Shown here: positions 52,343 to 61,750 of the stretch, piece after piece
How positions within the stretch are numbered: the stretch's first letter is position 1
How the letters are laid out: each line of letters opens with the position of its first letter
Assembly: GCF_004403945.1 (NCBI RefSeq)
Contig: NZ_SOHM01000015.1
Span: 124,001 to 188,000 of the forward strand
Direction of reading: 5' to 3'
Length of the DNA: 64,000 nucleotides
Source: Cryobacterium lactosi
Lineage (GTDB): Bacteria > Actinomycetota > Actinomycetes > Actinomycetales > Microbacteriaceae
Made by a program: the position numbers and the translations under genes
The notes under the pieces: model-generated
What the model saw: the letters and a program-made list of their open reading frames with translations, nothing else
What the model was told of the DNA's origin: nothing
Database searches by the model: none

Positions 52343-53209
52343 CTACGGCAGTGTCAGGATTTCGGCGCCGCGTTCGGTGACCACCAGGGTGTGCTCGAAT
52401 TGCGCGGTGATGCTCCGGTCGCGGGTGAGAACAGTCCAGTCGTCCTCCCACATGTCCCAGTCGCTGGTCCCGAGGGTCAGCATCGGTTCGATGGTGAAGA
52501 CCATGCCCACCTCCATCACAGTGTCGTACTGCGGTGCAGAGTCGTAGTGCGGGATGATCAGGCCCGAATGGAAGGCGTCGCCGACTCCGTGTCCGGTGAA
52601 GTCGCGCACGACGCCGTAGCCGAACCGTTTGGCGTACGACTCGATGGTGCGGCCGATCACGTTCACCTGCCGGCCGGGTGCGACGGCCTTGATACCGCGA
52701 GCGAGGGCCTCCCGGGTGCGATCGACCAGGAGGGTCACCTCTTCGGTGGCCTCGCCGACGATGAACGTCACATTGGAATCGCCATGCACGCCGTTCTTGT
52801 ATGCGGTGATGTCGATGTTGACGATGTCACCGTTCTCGAGCACGGTGTCGTCGGGGATGCCGTGGCAGATGACCTCGTTGACCGAGGAACACAGCGACTT
52901 CGGGTAGCCGCGATAGCCCAGCGTGGAGGGGTAGGCGTCGTTCCGGATCAGGAACTCGTGTCCGACCCTGTCCAGCTCTTCGGTTGTGACACCGGGCCGC
53001 ACGGCCCGCCCGACCTCCTGGATCGCTTCCGCAGCGATACGACCGGACTCCCGGATCAACACGATGCGCTCGGGGGAGTACACGTCGGATCCGGTGAACC
53101 GGGCCGGTGCGGTGCGACCGACGTACTCTGGACGAACGATGTGGGCGGGAACGGAGCGGTGGCTGGACACGGCTCCCGGAATGAGGTGACCGATTGAATC
53201 CTTAGGCAT
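52343..53209 (-). CDS. map: Type I methionine aminopeptidase
   Basis: 288 residues. Removes initiator Met after deformylation by Def. All five metal ligands are in place: Asp in [11 protein letters not shown] and Asp in GVHGDSNVT, His in [12 protein letters not shown], Glu in VFTIEPM and Glu in QFEHTLVVT. The N-terminal 40 residues (VRPEYVGR) are the actinobacterial SH3-like-linker extension without a zinc finger. ATG 53209 is preferred over the open frame to 53344. It begins only 12 bases from the divergent SPOR-like gene and appears leaderless (TAAGGT seven bases upstream). Confidence 0.95.
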   Translation of the reverse strand: MPKDSIGHLIPGAVSSHRSVPAHIVRPEYVGRTAPARFTGSDVYSPERIVLIRESGRIAAEAIQEVGRAVRPGVTTEELDRVGHEFLIRNDAYPSTLGYRGYPKSLCSSVNEVICHGIPDDTVLENGDIVNIDITAYKNGVHGDSNVTFIVGEATEEVTLLVDRTREALARGIKAVAPGRQVNVIGRTIESYAKRFGYGVVRDFTGHGVGDAFHSGLIIPHYDSAPQYDTVMEVGMVFTIEPMLTLGTSDWDMWEDDWTVLTRDRSITAQFEHTLVVTERGAEILTLP

Positions 53210-53222
53210 AGGATCAACCTTA
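53209..53222. promoter_or_regulatory. Overlapping divergent -10 elements of map and the SPOR-like gene
   Basis: On the plus strand TAGGAT (53209-53214) is seven bases before ATG 53222. On the minus strand TAAGGT (53217-53222) is seven bases before the map ATG (53209). Each hexamer touches the start codon of the opposite gene. Confidence 0.45.
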
Positions 53223-53410
53223 TGGCCGAAGATGCTGATCACCAGTTCTGGTACAACATGCGCACCGGCGCGGTCGAGAAGGGAATGCTGTCCCCGTCGG
53301 TCGACAGGGTCGGACCGTTCCCGACGTTCGACGAGGCGACGCATGCGCTCGACAAACTGCGCGCCAACAGCGCCAAGTGGGCCGAGGAAGACGAGACCGA
53401 GGACCGCTGA
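53222..53410 (+). CDS. Small SPOR-like protein (62 aa)
   Basis: 62 residues ([20 protein letters not shown], then [31 protein letters not shown]) with an acidic tail. It resembles small actinobacterial proteins usually annotated as SPOR-domain proteins encoded next to map. SPOR domains bind denuded glycan, but this one lacks a signal peptide or membrane helix, so a cytoplasmic role is more likely. ATG 53222 is leaderless and divergent from map. Confidence 0.8.
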   Translation: MAEDADHQFWYNMRTGAVEKGMLSPSVDRVGPFPTFDEATHALDKLRANSAKWAEEDETEDR

Positions 53411-53428
53411 GGTCCGGCCTCTGTCCCA

Positions 53429-54313
53429 CTACTCGTAGCTGTGCTCCGGACCGGGGTAGGCGCCCGACTCGACGTCTCCCTTGAAGGCCTGCACGGCGTC
53501 GGTGAGCACCGAGCGCATGTTCGCGTATTGCCGCACGAACCGGGGCACCCTGCCCTGGGTCATCCCGGCGAAATCGGTCCAGACCATGAGTTGACCGTCC
53601 ACGTCGGGTCCGGCGCCGACTCCGATGGTGGGGATCTCCAGGCGCTCGGTGACCTGTGCCGCGATACCGGACGGCACCATCTCCAGCACGACAGCGAAAG
53701 CGCCGGCATCCTGAACGGCGAGGGCGTCTTTGATCAGTTGTTCGGCTCCGGCGCCGCGACCCTGGATCATGTGGCCGCCCAGGCCGTGTTCGCTCTGTGG
53801 GGTGAAGCCGATATGGGCCATGACCGGGATGCCCGCTGACACGATACGAGAAATCTGCTTCCGGCTGCGCACGCCCCCCTCGAGCTTCACCGCGTGGGCC
53901 TGGGCCTCCTTCATAAAACGAACCGCGGTGTGCAGCGCCTCCGACGGACCGGTCTCGTAGGTGCCGAACGGCATGTCCGCCACGACCAGGGCCCTGGTTA
54001 CGGCCCTGGCCACCGCGCGGGTGAGCGGGATGAGTTCGTCGACGGTGACAGGCAGGGTGGTCTCGTAGCCGAAGACGTTGTTTCCGGCGGAATCTCCCAC
54101 CAACAGGAAGTCGATGCCGGCCTGATCGAAGATCTGAGCGGTCATCATATCGTAGCTGGTCAGGCCGGTGATCGGGATGCCTTGCTGTTTCGCGTTCTGG
54201 AAATGCCTGGTGCGCACGCGCTTGGGACCGGGAGCGGCGCTGGGCGTGGCACTGGCGTATGGATTCTGCACCTCGACGGCATTGGCGGCGTCTGGTGTGG
54301 CGGACTCTGGCAT
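53429..54313 (-). CDS. panB: 3-methyl-2-oxobutanoate hydroxymethyltransferase
   Basis: 294 residues. First step of pantothenate synthesis, making ketopantoate from 2-oxoisovalerate (the same intermediate that LeuA uses). TIM-barrel motifs: ITGLTSYDMMTAQIFDQAGI (about 47-66), LLVGDSAGN (metal Asp), ADMPFGTYE, VKLEGG, MAHIGFTPQ and VLEMVP (catalytic Glu region). The start at 54313 is selected by ATGACA-18-TACACT with six bases to the ATG. The upstream ATG at 54349 is part of the -35 and is an alternative start. About 30 disordered residues precede the barrel. Confidence 0.94.
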   Translation of the reverse strand: MPESATPDAANAVEVQNPYASATPSAAPGPKRVRTRHFQNAKQQGIPITGLTSYDMMTAQIFDQAGIDFLLVGDSAGNNVFGYETTLPVTVDELIPLTRAVARAVTRALVVADMPFGTYETGPSEALHTAVRFMKEAQAHAVKLEGGVRSRKQISRIVSAGIPVMAHIGFTPQSEHGLGGHMIQGRGAGAEQLIKDALAVQDAGAFAVVLEMVPSGIAAQVTERLEIPTIGVGAGPDVDGQLMVWTDFAGMTQGRVPRFVRQYANMRSVLTDAVQAFKGDVESGAYPGPEHSYE

Positions 54314-54319
54314 GTGCTC

Positions 54320-54349
54320 AGTGTACTCAGCGGCCCATTCGGCTGTCAT
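54320..54349 (-). promoter_or_regulatory. panB promoter (ATGACA-18-TACACT), leaderless
   Basis: Minus-strand -35 ATGACA at 54344-54349, -10 TACACT at 54320-54325, then six bases to ATG 54313. One of the best-formed promoters in the window. Confidence 0.6.
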
Positions 54350-54425
54350 TCGCGCCTCGATCAGCCGCTTTTCGCCCGCGCGCCGTCGGCAGCCGGTAGC
54401 CTAGGAGTAAATAGAAAGGGCGTGA

Positions 54426-55763
54426 ATGGACAAGCAGCGCGACTTCGTTCTTCGGACCATCGAGGAACGGGGCATCAAGTTCATTCGACTATGGTTCACC
54501 GACGTGGTCGGCACCCTGAAGTCGGTCGCCATCGCGCCGGCCGAGGTCGAGGGTGCGTTCGCGGAGGGGCTGGGTTTTGACGGTTCCGCGATCGAGGGCC
54601 TGACCCGATCGTTCGAGGCCGATGTGCTGGCCCACCCGGACCCCACCACGTTCCAGATCCTGCCGTGGCGGGGCGAGGTCGACCCCACCGCCCGCATGTT
54701 CTGCGACATCACCACCCCCGATGGCCAGCCCGCCGTGGCCGATCCCCGGAACGTGCTCAAGCGCACCCTGGCGAAGGCCGCCGAACGCGGCTTCACCTTC
54801 TACACCCACCCGGAAATCGAGTTCTACCTGCTCAAGTCGTCGAAGTTCGGCAAGAACGGGCCGGTGCCGGTCGATTCCGCCGGCTATTTCGACAACGTCC
54901 CCGGCGGCACGGCGCACGACTTCCGGCGCCGGTCGGTGCGGATGCTCGAGGACCTCGGCATCTCGGTGGAGTTCAGCCACCACGAGGCCGGGCCGGGCCA
55001 GAACGAGATCGACCTGCGCTACGCGGATGCCCTGACCACCGCTGACAACATCATGACGTTCCGCACCGTAATCAAGGAAGTGGCCATCGAGCAGGGCGTC
55101 TACGCGACGTTCATGCCCAAGCCGCTCTCGGACCAGCCGGGCTCCGGAATGCACACCCACCTCTCCCTCTTCGAGGGCGACACCAACGCGTTCTACGAAG
55201 CCGGTGCGCAGTACCAGTTGTCGACGACCGGTCGCCAGTTCATTGCCGGCCTGCTGCGCCACGCGCCGGAGATCACCGCCGTGACCAACCAGTTCGTGAA
55301 CTCGTACAAGCGGCTGTGGGGCGGCGACGAAGCCCCGAGCTTCGTGTGCTGGGGCCACAACAACCGGTCCGCTCTGATTCGCGTGCCGCTGTACAAGCCC
55401 AACAAGGGCCAGAGTTCACGTATCGAGTACCGCGCGATCGATTCAGCGGCCAACCCGTACCTCGCGTACTCGCTGATGCTCGCCGCCGGGCTCAAGGGCA
55501 TCGAAGAGGGCTACGAGCTTCCGCCTGAGGCCGAGGACAACGTGTGGGGGCTCAGCGACACCGAACGCCGCGCGCTCGGCTACCACCAGCTACCCGCCAG
55601 CCTCGACCACGCCATCCAGTACATGGAGGAGTCCGAACTGGTCGCCGAGACGCTGGGCGAGCACGTGTTCAACTACGTCCTGCTGAACAAGCGCCAGGAA
55701 TGGCGCGAGTACCGGTCCCAGGTCACCCCGTTCGAACTCAATAAGAACCTCGAGATGCTCTAG
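54426..55763 (+). CDS. glnA: Glutamine synthetase type I, GlnA2-like
   Basis: 445 residues, shorter than GlnA1 (474). Catalytic features: N-terminal GFDGSAIEGLTRSFEADVLA, metal Glu in HPEIEFYLL and EAGPGQNEIDLRY, the ATP site SGMHTHLSL, and FVNSYKRLWGGDEAPSFVCW. The region corresponding to the adenylylation loop reads EGYELPPEAEDN and is followed by a segment differing from GlnA1. Gene order glnA2-glnE-glnA1 matches mycobacteria. ATG 54426 follows GAAAGGG. A TAGCCT at 54395-54400 may be its -10. Exact physiological reaction (glutamine formation versus a related gamma-glutamylation) is not decided by sequence. Confidence 0.92.
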   Translation: MDKQRDFVLRTIEERGIKFIRLWFTDVVGTLKSVAIAPAEVEGAFAEGLGFDGSAIEGLTRSFEADVLAHPDPTTFQILPWRGEVDPTARMFCDITTPDGQPAVADPRNVLKRTLAKAAERGFTFYTHPEIEFYLLKSSKFGKNGPVPVDSAGYFDNVPGGTAHDFRRRSVRMLEDLGISVEFSHHEAGPGQNEIDLRYADALTTADNIMTFRTVIKEVAIEQGVYATFMPKPLSDQPGSGMHTHLSLFEGDTNAFYEAGAQYQLSTTGRQFIAGLLRHAPEITAVTNQFVNSYKRLWGGDEAPSFVCWGHNNRSALIRVPLYKPNKGQSSRIEYRAIDSAANPYLAYSLMLAAGLKGIEEGYELPPEAEDNVWGLSDTERRALGYHQLPASLDHAIQYMEESELVAETLGEHVFNYVLLNKRQEWREYRSQVTPFELNKNLEML

Positions 55764-55790
55764 GGGCGAGGTCCACGACAGGCACGCGAC

Positions 55791-58700
55791 ATGGCGAGAG
55801 AACAGCTGACACTGACGGACCTCGCTCGGGTGGGCTTCGCCGATCTCGGCGAGGCCCGGGCCCGGCTCGACGAGGTCGGTGAACTCGGCGGCCCCGACCC
55901 GTCCGATCTGTTCCCGCTGCTCAGCCGTGCGGCGAATCCCGATGCGGCACTGTTCGCCGTGCTCTCGCTCGTGCGCCAGGCGCCGGCCGAGTTCGGGGTG
56001 CTGCGTCGCCATGCCGGCGCCCTGCAGCGACTGGTGTTGGTGACCGGCGCATCGACGGGCCTCACCGACTTCTTCCTCCGGCACCCCGCCGAACTCGCGG
56101 TGCTGCACGAGAAGACCACAGCCCTGGCCGGTCCCGGTGAGCTGACCGATGACCTGCTCGACGCGGTCAGGTCCACCGACGGCTTCGCCGCCCTCCTCGA
56201 CGACGAGGGCTGGGTGGCGCTCCGGGTGCGCTACCGCCGGCGTCTCGCCGAGCTGGCGGCGTTCGACCTGGAACAGACTGACCCCGTCGCGGGACTCGAC
56301 CGGATCGCCAGGGCCCTGGCCCACCTGGCCGCGGCGGCGCTGGAAGCCTCGCTCGCCGTCGCCAGGGGCATGTGCAGCGGCCCGGTCGCCGCTCACGGGG
56401 TCTATCCCGTCGACGAGGTCCGTCTGACCAAGCTTGCCGTCATCGGTATGGGCAAGGCAGGGGCGGGGGAGCTGAACTACGTCAGTGACGTCGACGTCAT
56501 CTTCGTCGCAGAGGGCGACGAAGATCGCGGCCTCAGCGCCGCCAGGGCCGTCGACATCGCCACCAGGCTCGCAGTCCTGATGATGCGTGGGCTGAACCAG
56601 CCCAGCCTGGAGCCCGAGTTGTGGGAGGTCGACCCGAACCTGCGTCCAGAGGGCAAGTCCGGCGCCCTGGTGCGTTCTCTGGAATCCCATATCGCTTATT
56701 ACGACCGGTGGGCCAAGAGCTGGGAGTTCCAGGCCCTGCTGAAGGCCAGGCCGCTGGCCGGCAATCTGGAACTCGGTGCGCGCTACGTCGACGCCGTCGC
56801 CCCGAAGGTGTGGACGAGCGCCAGCCGGGAGAACTTCGTCGACTCCGTGCAGCGGATGCGGGAACGCGTCACGAGCAACATCCCCGCCGACGAGGTGGCC
56901 GTGCAACTCAAGCTGGGCCCCGGCGGGCTGCGCGACATCGAGTTCACCGTGCAGCTGCTCCAGCTCGTCCACGGTCAGACCGACCCTGATGTCCGACAGC
57001 CGGGCACCCTGCCCGCCCTGGCCGCCCTAGCCGATTCCGGGTATGTCGGACGAGCCGAAGCCGCCGAATTCGCGCAGGACTACCGGATGCTCCGCCTGAT
57101 GGAGCACCGGCTGCAGCTGGACCGCCTGCGGCGCACCCACCTGCTGCCCAGGGACGAGGCCGGGCTGCGGGTCCTGGCTCGCGCGACCGGCCTGGCCACC
57201 AGCGCCGCGGCCCTCACGGCCCGGTGGGAGGCGACCAAACACCGGGTGCGCGGTCTGCATGAACGGCTGTTCTACCGCCCGCTGTTGTCCGCCGTCGCCG
57301 CCCTGCCTGCGGAGGGCCTGAACCTCACGAGCGCGCAAGCCGAGGCCAGGTTGGCCGCGATCGGCTTCCGCAACACGAAGGGCGCCCTTGCCCACATCGC
57401 CGCCCTCACGAGTGGGGTGTCCAGGCGGGCGACCATCCAGCAGCACCTGTTGCCGGTCTTGCTGCAGTGGCTCTCCGACGGGGCGGACCCTGACTACGGG
57501 CTGCTGGCGTTCCGGCGCCTGAGCGACAGCCTCGGCTCCACCTACTGGTTCCTGCGGATGCTTCGCGACTCGTCCGGGGCCGCGGAGCGCCTCACCAGGG
57601 TGCTCTCGGCGTCCCGGTACGTCGGGGAGCTCCTGGAGACCATCCCCGAGGCCGTCGCCTGGCTGGAGCACGACGACGATCTGCGCCCCCGCCCCCTGAG
57701 CGTCCTGCAGGACGAGGCCCGCGCCGTGCTGGCCAGGCACGGCAGCCCCGACGCGGCCGCGTCGGTCCTGCGAACCAGTCGACGCCGGGAGATGCTCAGG
57801 CTGGCGTTGTCGGCGATCCTGGGTCGGCTCACCATCGACGAGTTGGCGGCGGGACTCACGGATGTGTCCACCGTCATCATCCAGGGAGTGCTCGGTGCCA
57901 TTCGCGGTGCCGGACTCGCCGGTGACGACGGGCCGTTCGCCCCTGACGGCATCGAATTCGCCGTGATCGCCATGGGCCGGTTCGGGGGAGCGGAGCTCGG
58001 CTTCGGATCCGACGCCGACGTCATGTATGTGTTCCGGCCCGCCGCACTCGAGGGCGGTGCGGCCCACGACCGGGCGACCTTCATCGTCCGCGAGCTGAAC
58101 AGGCTCACCGAGGACAACCGGCTGCCGTTCGACCTGGATATCGGGCTGCGCCCCGAAGGGAAGAACGGTGCGGTGGTGCGGTCCATCGATTCGTACCAGG
58201 CCTACTACCGCCGCTGGTCGCTGACCTGGGAAGCCCAGGCGCTGCTGCGGGCCCGCGGTGTCGCCGGTGACCCGGCGTTGTTGAGGAGCTTCCATGCCGT
58301 GATGGACACGGTGCGTTACCCGGAGCAGATCAGCGAGCAGGACGTCCGTGAGATCAAAAGGATCAAGGCCAGGGTCGAGAACGAACGACTACCGCAGGGA
58401 GCGGACCCGAACCGGCACTTGAAGCTGGGACGTGGTTCGCTGAGCGACGTGGAATGGTTCGTCCAGTTGCTCCAGCTGCAGCATGCGGCGGCGTTGCCGG
58501 CCCTGCGCACGACGTCGACGCTCGAGGCGCTCGAGGAGGCGACCCGGGCCGGCCTGATCTCGGAGCCTGACACGGCGGTGCTTCGTGCGGCCTGGTTGTT
58601 CGCATCCAGGTGCCGGTCGGCGATCACCCTGTGGACCAACAAGACGGCGGATGTGCTCCCTACCGACCGGATGCAGCTGGACGGTGTGGCCCGCATGATG

Positions 58701-58826
58701 GAGTATCCCCCCGGCTCGGCAAACCAGCTCGAGGAGGACTACCTGGCCGTCACCCGGCGGGCCCGCGCGGTGTTCGAGCGCCGGTTCTACGGCCCGGTGG
58801 AGCGGCCGGGGCCCTTCTCGGGCTGA
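55791..58826 (+). CDS. glnE: Bifunctional glutamine synthetase adenylyltransferase/deadenylase
   Basis: 1011 residues with two nucleotidyltransferase domains: N-terminal deadenylase motif GMGKAGAGELNYVSDVDVIF (about 219-238) and C-terminal adenylylase motif AMGRFGGAELGFGSDADVMY (about 726-745), each followed by a helical GlnE-type domain. It attaches or removes AMP on the GlnA Tyr according to nitrogen state. It lies between the two glutamine synthetase genes, 27 bases after glnA2, in the same direction. The two halves are both intact, so both activities are expected. Confidence 0.96.
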   Translation: MAREQLTLTDLARVGFADLGEARARLDEVGELGGPDPSDLFPLLSRAANPDAALFAVLSLVRQAPAEFGVLRRHAGALQRLVLVTGASTGLTDFFLRHPAELAVLHEKTTALAGPGELTDDLLDAVRSTDGFAALLDDEGWVALRVRYRRRLAELAAFDLEQTDPVAGLDRIARALAHLAAAALEASLAVARGMCSGPVAAHGVYPVDEVRLTKLAVIGMGKAGAGELNYVSDVDVIFVAEGDEDRGLSAARAVDIATRLAVLMMRGLNQPSLEPELWEVDPNLRPEGKSGALVRSLESHIAYYDRWAKSWEFQALLKARPLAGNLELGARYVDAVAPKVWTSASRENFVDSVQRMRERVTSNIPADEVAVQLKLGPGGLRDIEFTVQLLQLVHGQTDPDVRQPGTLPALAALADSGYVGRAEAAEFAQDYRMLRLMEHRLQLDRLRRTHLLPRDEAGLRVLARATGLATSAAALTARWEATKHRVRGLHERLFYRPLLSAVAALPAEGLNLTSAQAEARLAAIGFRNTKGALAHIAALTSGVSRRATIQQHLLPVLLQWLSDGADPDYGLLAFRRLSDSLGSTYWFLRMLRDSSGAAERLTRVLSASRYVGELLETIPEAVAWLEHDDDLRPRPLSVLQDEARAVLARHGSPDAAASVLRTSRRREMLRLALSAILGRLTIDELAAGLTDVSTVIIQGVLGAIRGAGLAGDDGPFAPDGIEFAVIAMGRFGGAELGFGSDADVMYVFRPAALEGGAAHDRATFIVRELNRLTEDNRLPFDLDIGLRPEGKNGAVVRSIDSYQAYYRRWSLTWEAQALLRARGVAGDPALLRSFHAVMDTVRYPEQISEQDVREIKRIKARVENERLPQGADPNRHLKLGRGSLSDVEWFVQLLQLQHAAALPALRTTSTLEALEEATRAGLISEPDTAVLRAAWLFASRCRSAITLWTNKTADVLPTDRMQLDGVARMMEYPPGSANQLEEDYLAVTRRARAVFERRFYGPVERPGPFSG

Positions 58827-58855
58827 CCGGGACGCCGCAGGCACGCCGGCAACGC

Positions 58856-58889
58856 GAAGGGGCCGCAACCTGATGGTTGCGGCCCCTTC
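58856..58889. terminator. Bidirectional terminator between glnE and glnA1
   Basis: Perfect 15-bp inverted repeat (58856-58870 / 58875-58889) with a four-base loop between convergent genes. Confidence 0.85.
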
Positions 58890-58906
58890 ATCGTGCGGTC
58901 GGAGGA

Positions 58907-60331
58907 TTAGACCCCGTAGTACAGTTCGAACTCGAACGGGTGCGGGCGCTGCGCGAGCGGCTTGATTTCCTTCTCGCGCTTGTAGTCGATCCAGGTCTCG
59001 ATGAGCTCCGGAGTGAAGACGTTGCCGGCGAGCAGGAAGTCGTGGTCGGCTTCGAGCGCCTGCAGGGCCTCTTCGAGCGATGCGGGAACCTGGGGGATGT
59101 TCTTCGCTTCTTCGGGCGGCAGCTCGTACAGGTCCTTGTCGACGGGCTCGTGCGGCTCGATACGGTTCTTGATCCCGTCGAGGCCGGCCATCAGCTGGGC
59201 GGCGAAGGCGAGGTACGGGTTACCGGACGCGTCGGGAGCACGGAACTCGAGGCGCTTGGCCTTGGGGTTGGTTCCGGTGATCGGGATACGGATCGACGCG
59301 GAGCGGTTACCGGCCGAGTAGACCAGGTTGACCGGTGCTTCGAAGCCGGGCACCAGGCGGTGGTAGGAGTTGACCGTCGGGTTGGTGAACGCGAGGACGG
59401 CGGGGGCGTGCTTGAGCAGACCACCGATGTACCAGCGGGCGACGTCGGACAGTCCGCCGTAGCCGGCCTCGTCATAGAACAGCGGCTTGCCATCGGCCCA
59501 GAGGGACTGGTGGGTGTGCATGCCGGAGCCGTTGTCGCCGAAGAGCGGCTTGGGCATGAAGGTGGCGGTCTTGCCCCACTCGTGCGCGGTGTTCTTGACG
59601 ATGTACTTGAACTTCAGCAGGTCGTCCGCTGCGTGCACCATGGTGTCGAACTTGTAGTTGATCTCGCCCTGGCCGCCGGTGCCGACCTCGTGGTGGCTAC
59701 GCTCCAGGATCAGACCGGCATCCATCAGCTTGAGGCAGATGTCGTCGCGCATGTCGGCGTGCTGGTCGACCGGGCTGACCGGGAAGTAACCACCCTTGAA
59801 CGGGGTCTTGTTGGCGAGGTTGCCGCCCTCTTCCTTGCGGCCGGAGTTCCAGGCGCCTTCGCTGGAGTCGACCGAGTAGAAGCTGGTGTGCTGGTTGACC
59901 TCGTAGCGCACGTCGTCGAAGATGTAGAACTCGGCCTCGGAGCCGAAGTAAGCCGTGTCGCCGATGCCGGTGGAGGCGAGGTACTTCTCGGCCTTCTTGG
60001 CGACCTGGCGGGGGTCCTTGGAGTAGATCTCGCCGTTGCGGGGGTTGTAGATGTCGAAAAGCATGATCAGCGTGCGCTCGGCGCGGAACGCGTCGATGTA
60101 GGCGCTGGTGACGTCGGGGATGAGCTGCATGTCGGATTCGTGGATCGACGCGAAACCGCGGATCGACGAGCCGTCGAACATCTGGCCGACGGTGAAGAAG
60201 TCCTCGTCAACGGTCGACGCGGGGATGTTGAAGTGCTGCTGCACACCCGGCAGGTCGGTAAAACGGAGGTCAAGGAATTTGACATCGGTGTCCTTGATGA
60301 ACGAGAGCACTTCGGACGAATCGCGGAACAT
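58907..60331 (-). CDS. glnA: Glutamine synthetase type I, GlnA1
   Basis: 474 residues, standard length of the adenylylated GSI-beta enzyme. [20 protein letters not shown] (about 59-78), metal sites in SEAEFYIFD and [30 protein letters not shown], the Glu flap region [20 protein letters not shown], and the adenylylation site [14 protein letters not shown] (Tyr about 401), the target of GlnE. ATG 60331 has GGAG nine bases upstream. A GlnR-like operator lies 81-118 bases upstream, so nitrogen-dependent transcription is expected in addition to adenylylation. Confidence 0.97.
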   Translation of the reverse strand: MFRDSSEVLSFIKDTDVKFLDLRFTDLPGVQQHFNIPASTVDEDFFTVGQMFDGSSIRGFASIHESDMQLIPDVTSAYIDAFRAERTLIMLFDIYNPRNGEIYSKDPRQVAKKAEKYLASTGIGDTAYFGSEAEFYIFDDVRYEVNQHTSFYSVDSSEGAWNSGRKEEGGNLANKTPFKGGYFPVSPVDQHADMRDDICLKLMDAGLILERSHHEVGTGGQGEINYKFDTMVHAADDLLKFKYIVKNTAHEWGKTATFMPKPLFGDNGSGMHTHQSLWADGKPLFYDEAGYGGLSDVARWYIGGLLKHAPAVLAFTNPTVNSYHRLVPGFEAPVNLVYSAGNRSASIRIPITGTNPKAKRLEFRAPDASGNPYLAFAAQLMAGLDGIKNRIEPHEPVDKDLYELPPEEAKNIPQVPASLEEALQALEADHDFLLAGNVFTPELIETWIDYKREKEIKPLAQRPHPFEFELYYGV

Positions 60332-60411
60332 GCGGGTTTACTCCAAACGACGTAGGCGTGGGTGACTGGAAATGTCGCACACTGCGGCTTCCCCGACACT
60401 ATTACGGGCGG

Positions 60412-60449
60412 GTTACTTAAGAATGACGCTTATGTTTCCTCCATGTTAC
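60412..60449 (-). promoter_or_regulatory. GlnR-type operator upstream of glnA1
   Basis: On the minus strand GTAAC-N6-GAAAC-N6-GTCAT-N6-GTAAC: four 5-bp half-sites with exact 11-bp spacing. It fits the GlnR pattern gTnAC-N6-GaAAC repeated twice, with small deviations in the last two. Confidence 0.65.
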
Positions 60450-60465
60450 AGAGGGGGGCGCTCGG

Positions 60466-60471
60466 TAAACT
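60466..60471 (+). promoter_or_regulatory. -10 hexamer TAAACT, leaderless RDD gene
   Basis: TAAACT, six bases, GTG 60478. The GlnR-type operator ends 17 bases upstream and could also affect this promoter. Confidence 0.5.
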
Positions 60472-60477
60472 GATCGG

Positions 60478-60921
60478 GTGAATTCGACGCCTTCTGGACC
60501 CACCACCTTCGGGCAGCTGCCGCCCAGTACCTGGCCGGGGGAGCGGCTGGGCCTGCCCAGGCTCGGTCCGCACTCCGTGGGGCGGGTGGGCAGGCGGATC
60601 GCTGCGCTGGTCATCGACTGGGCCATCGCCGTCGGGCTGACCTGTTTGATCTGGGGTTACACCCTGTTGAACTATGACGGTTTTGTGGTGCTGGGGGTGT
60701 TCGTCCTCCTGCAGGCCGTACAGCTGGCCGCGTTCGGCGCCAGCATCGGCCATTGGCTGGTCGGCCTGCGCCTGATCACGATCACCGGGGAGCGTGCCGG
60801 CCTGTGGCGCCCGATCGTGCGGTCGGTGCTCCTGGGCCTGGCCGTGCCCGCCCTGGTCTGGGACTCGGACCAGCGCGGCTTCCACGACAAGATCGCGGGC
60901 ACCGTTCTGATCCGGAGGTAG
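60478..60921 (+). CDS. RDD-family membrane protein
   Basis: 147 residues. RDD core: VGRRIAALVIDWAIAV (Arg-Asp signature, about 38-53) with membrane helices at about 42-62, 67-90 and 118-135, and GASIGHWLVGLRLITI before the last. The C-terminus RGFHDKIAGTVLIRR is typical (Asp of the RDD triad). Function unknown; often near glnA in actinobacteria. Leaderless GTG start. Confidence 0.88.
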   Translation: MNSTPSGPTTFGQLPPSTWPGERLGLPRLGPHSVGRVGRRIAALVIDWAIAVGLTCLIWGYTLLNYDGFVVLGVFVLLQAVQLAAFGASIGHWLVGLRLITITGERAGLWRPIVRSVLLGLAVPALVWDSDQRGFHDKIAGTVLIRR

Positions 60922-60946
60922 CCGGAGCGCACTGCTTCCGAGAACG

Positions 60947-60980
60947 CCGGAAGGGCACGGGGTGACCCGTGCCCTTCCGG
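60947..60980. terminator. Bidirectional terminator between RDD and DUF4191 genes
   Basis: Perfect 15-bp stem (60947-60961 / 60966-60980) with a GTGA loop between convergent genes. Confidence 0.85.
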
Positions 60981-60991
60981 TATTCCGCCGG

Positions 60992-61702
60992 TCAGTTGCC
61001 GCGCTGCGGCCGGGCCTTCGTGGGGTCGACGCCCTTGGGAATCGGCAGCTTCTTGGTCATCGAGTTGAGACGGTTGTTCACCGCGAGCACCTCGGCCTTG
61101 GTCAGCGAGGGCTTGATCTTGGTCAAACGGCGGGCGAGCTTGTGCAACGGAACGGCGTCCGAGTCCGGGCCGACGGCGATGACCGTGACAGCGACGTTCC
61201 CGCCGACCTTGGCCACCGACCGCTTTTCCTCGTCCAGCATCCGGGCGGTGCGGGTGCGCGGGCCCTCGCTGATGAGGACCACGCCACCACGGCCGACGGC
61301 GCGGTAGACGGCGTCCTGGGTCTTGCCGTTGACGGCGACGGGCATCTCGCTGCCGACCCAGCCGCGCTTGAGCGAACTTCGCAGAACCGCGCCGACCGCG
61401 CCGGGCTGGCCCTCGATCTGCGAGTATGCGGCCTTCTCGGCACGGCGGCCCAGGATGATCAGCATCGCCAGGACACCACCGAGCACGCCGGCGACGATCC
61501 AGAGGGCGATCGTGAATCCGTTGTCCGGGGTCAGCAGGAGCGCGAACGCCAGGCCGATCAGGACGGGAATCAGGAAGCCCAGGATCATGAACAGAACGAT
61601 GTTCGAGTCGTAGCGCCGGGTCATCTGGAAGACCTGCCACATTTGCTTCAAGCGGCCAGGTTCTTTGGGGGTGCTGGGACTTTTGTCCTTGCTTCGTGCC
61701 AT
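60992..61702 (-). CDS. DUF4191 membrane protein
   Basis: 236 residues. A basic N-terminus with QMWQVFQMTRRYD, two membrane helices (about 37-58 and 63-85), then a cytoplasmic domain (GQPGAVGAVLRSSLKRGWVG, VYRAVGRGGVVLISEGP) that is characteristic of DUF4191. Function unknown. It is consistently encoded beside lipA in actinobacteria, as here. ATG 61702 lies seven bases after TAGTCT (61710-61715). Confidence 0.88.
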   Translation of the reverse strand: MARSKDKSPSTPKEPGRLKQMWQVFQMTRRYDSNIVLFMILGFLIPVLIGLAFALLLTPDNGFTIALWIVAGVLGGVLAMLIILGRRAEKAAYSQIEGQPGAVGAVLRSSLKRGWVGSEMPVAVNGKTQDAVYRAVGRGGVVLISEGPRTRTARMLDEEKRSVAKVGGNVAVTVIAVGPDSDAVPLHKLARRLTKIKPSLTKAEVLAVNNRLNSMTKKLPIPKGVDPTKARPQRGN

Positions 61703-61709
61703 GGTTCTA

Positions 61710-61715
61710 AGACTA
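61710..61715 (-). promoter_or_regulatory. -10 hexamer TAGTCT of the DUF4191 gene
   Basis: TAGTCT, seven bases, ATG 61702; probable leaderless start. Confidence 0.4.
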
Positions 61716-61750
61716 CCCAGTCGGTCGTAATCCGCGTGACGGATTTAGGG

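Noticed and set aside
54314..54349. Longer panB starting at ATG 54349
   Set aside because: A GAGG lies near it, but the ATG coincides with the -35 of a well-spaced promoter whose -10 is six bases before ATG 54313. Kept as an alternative only.
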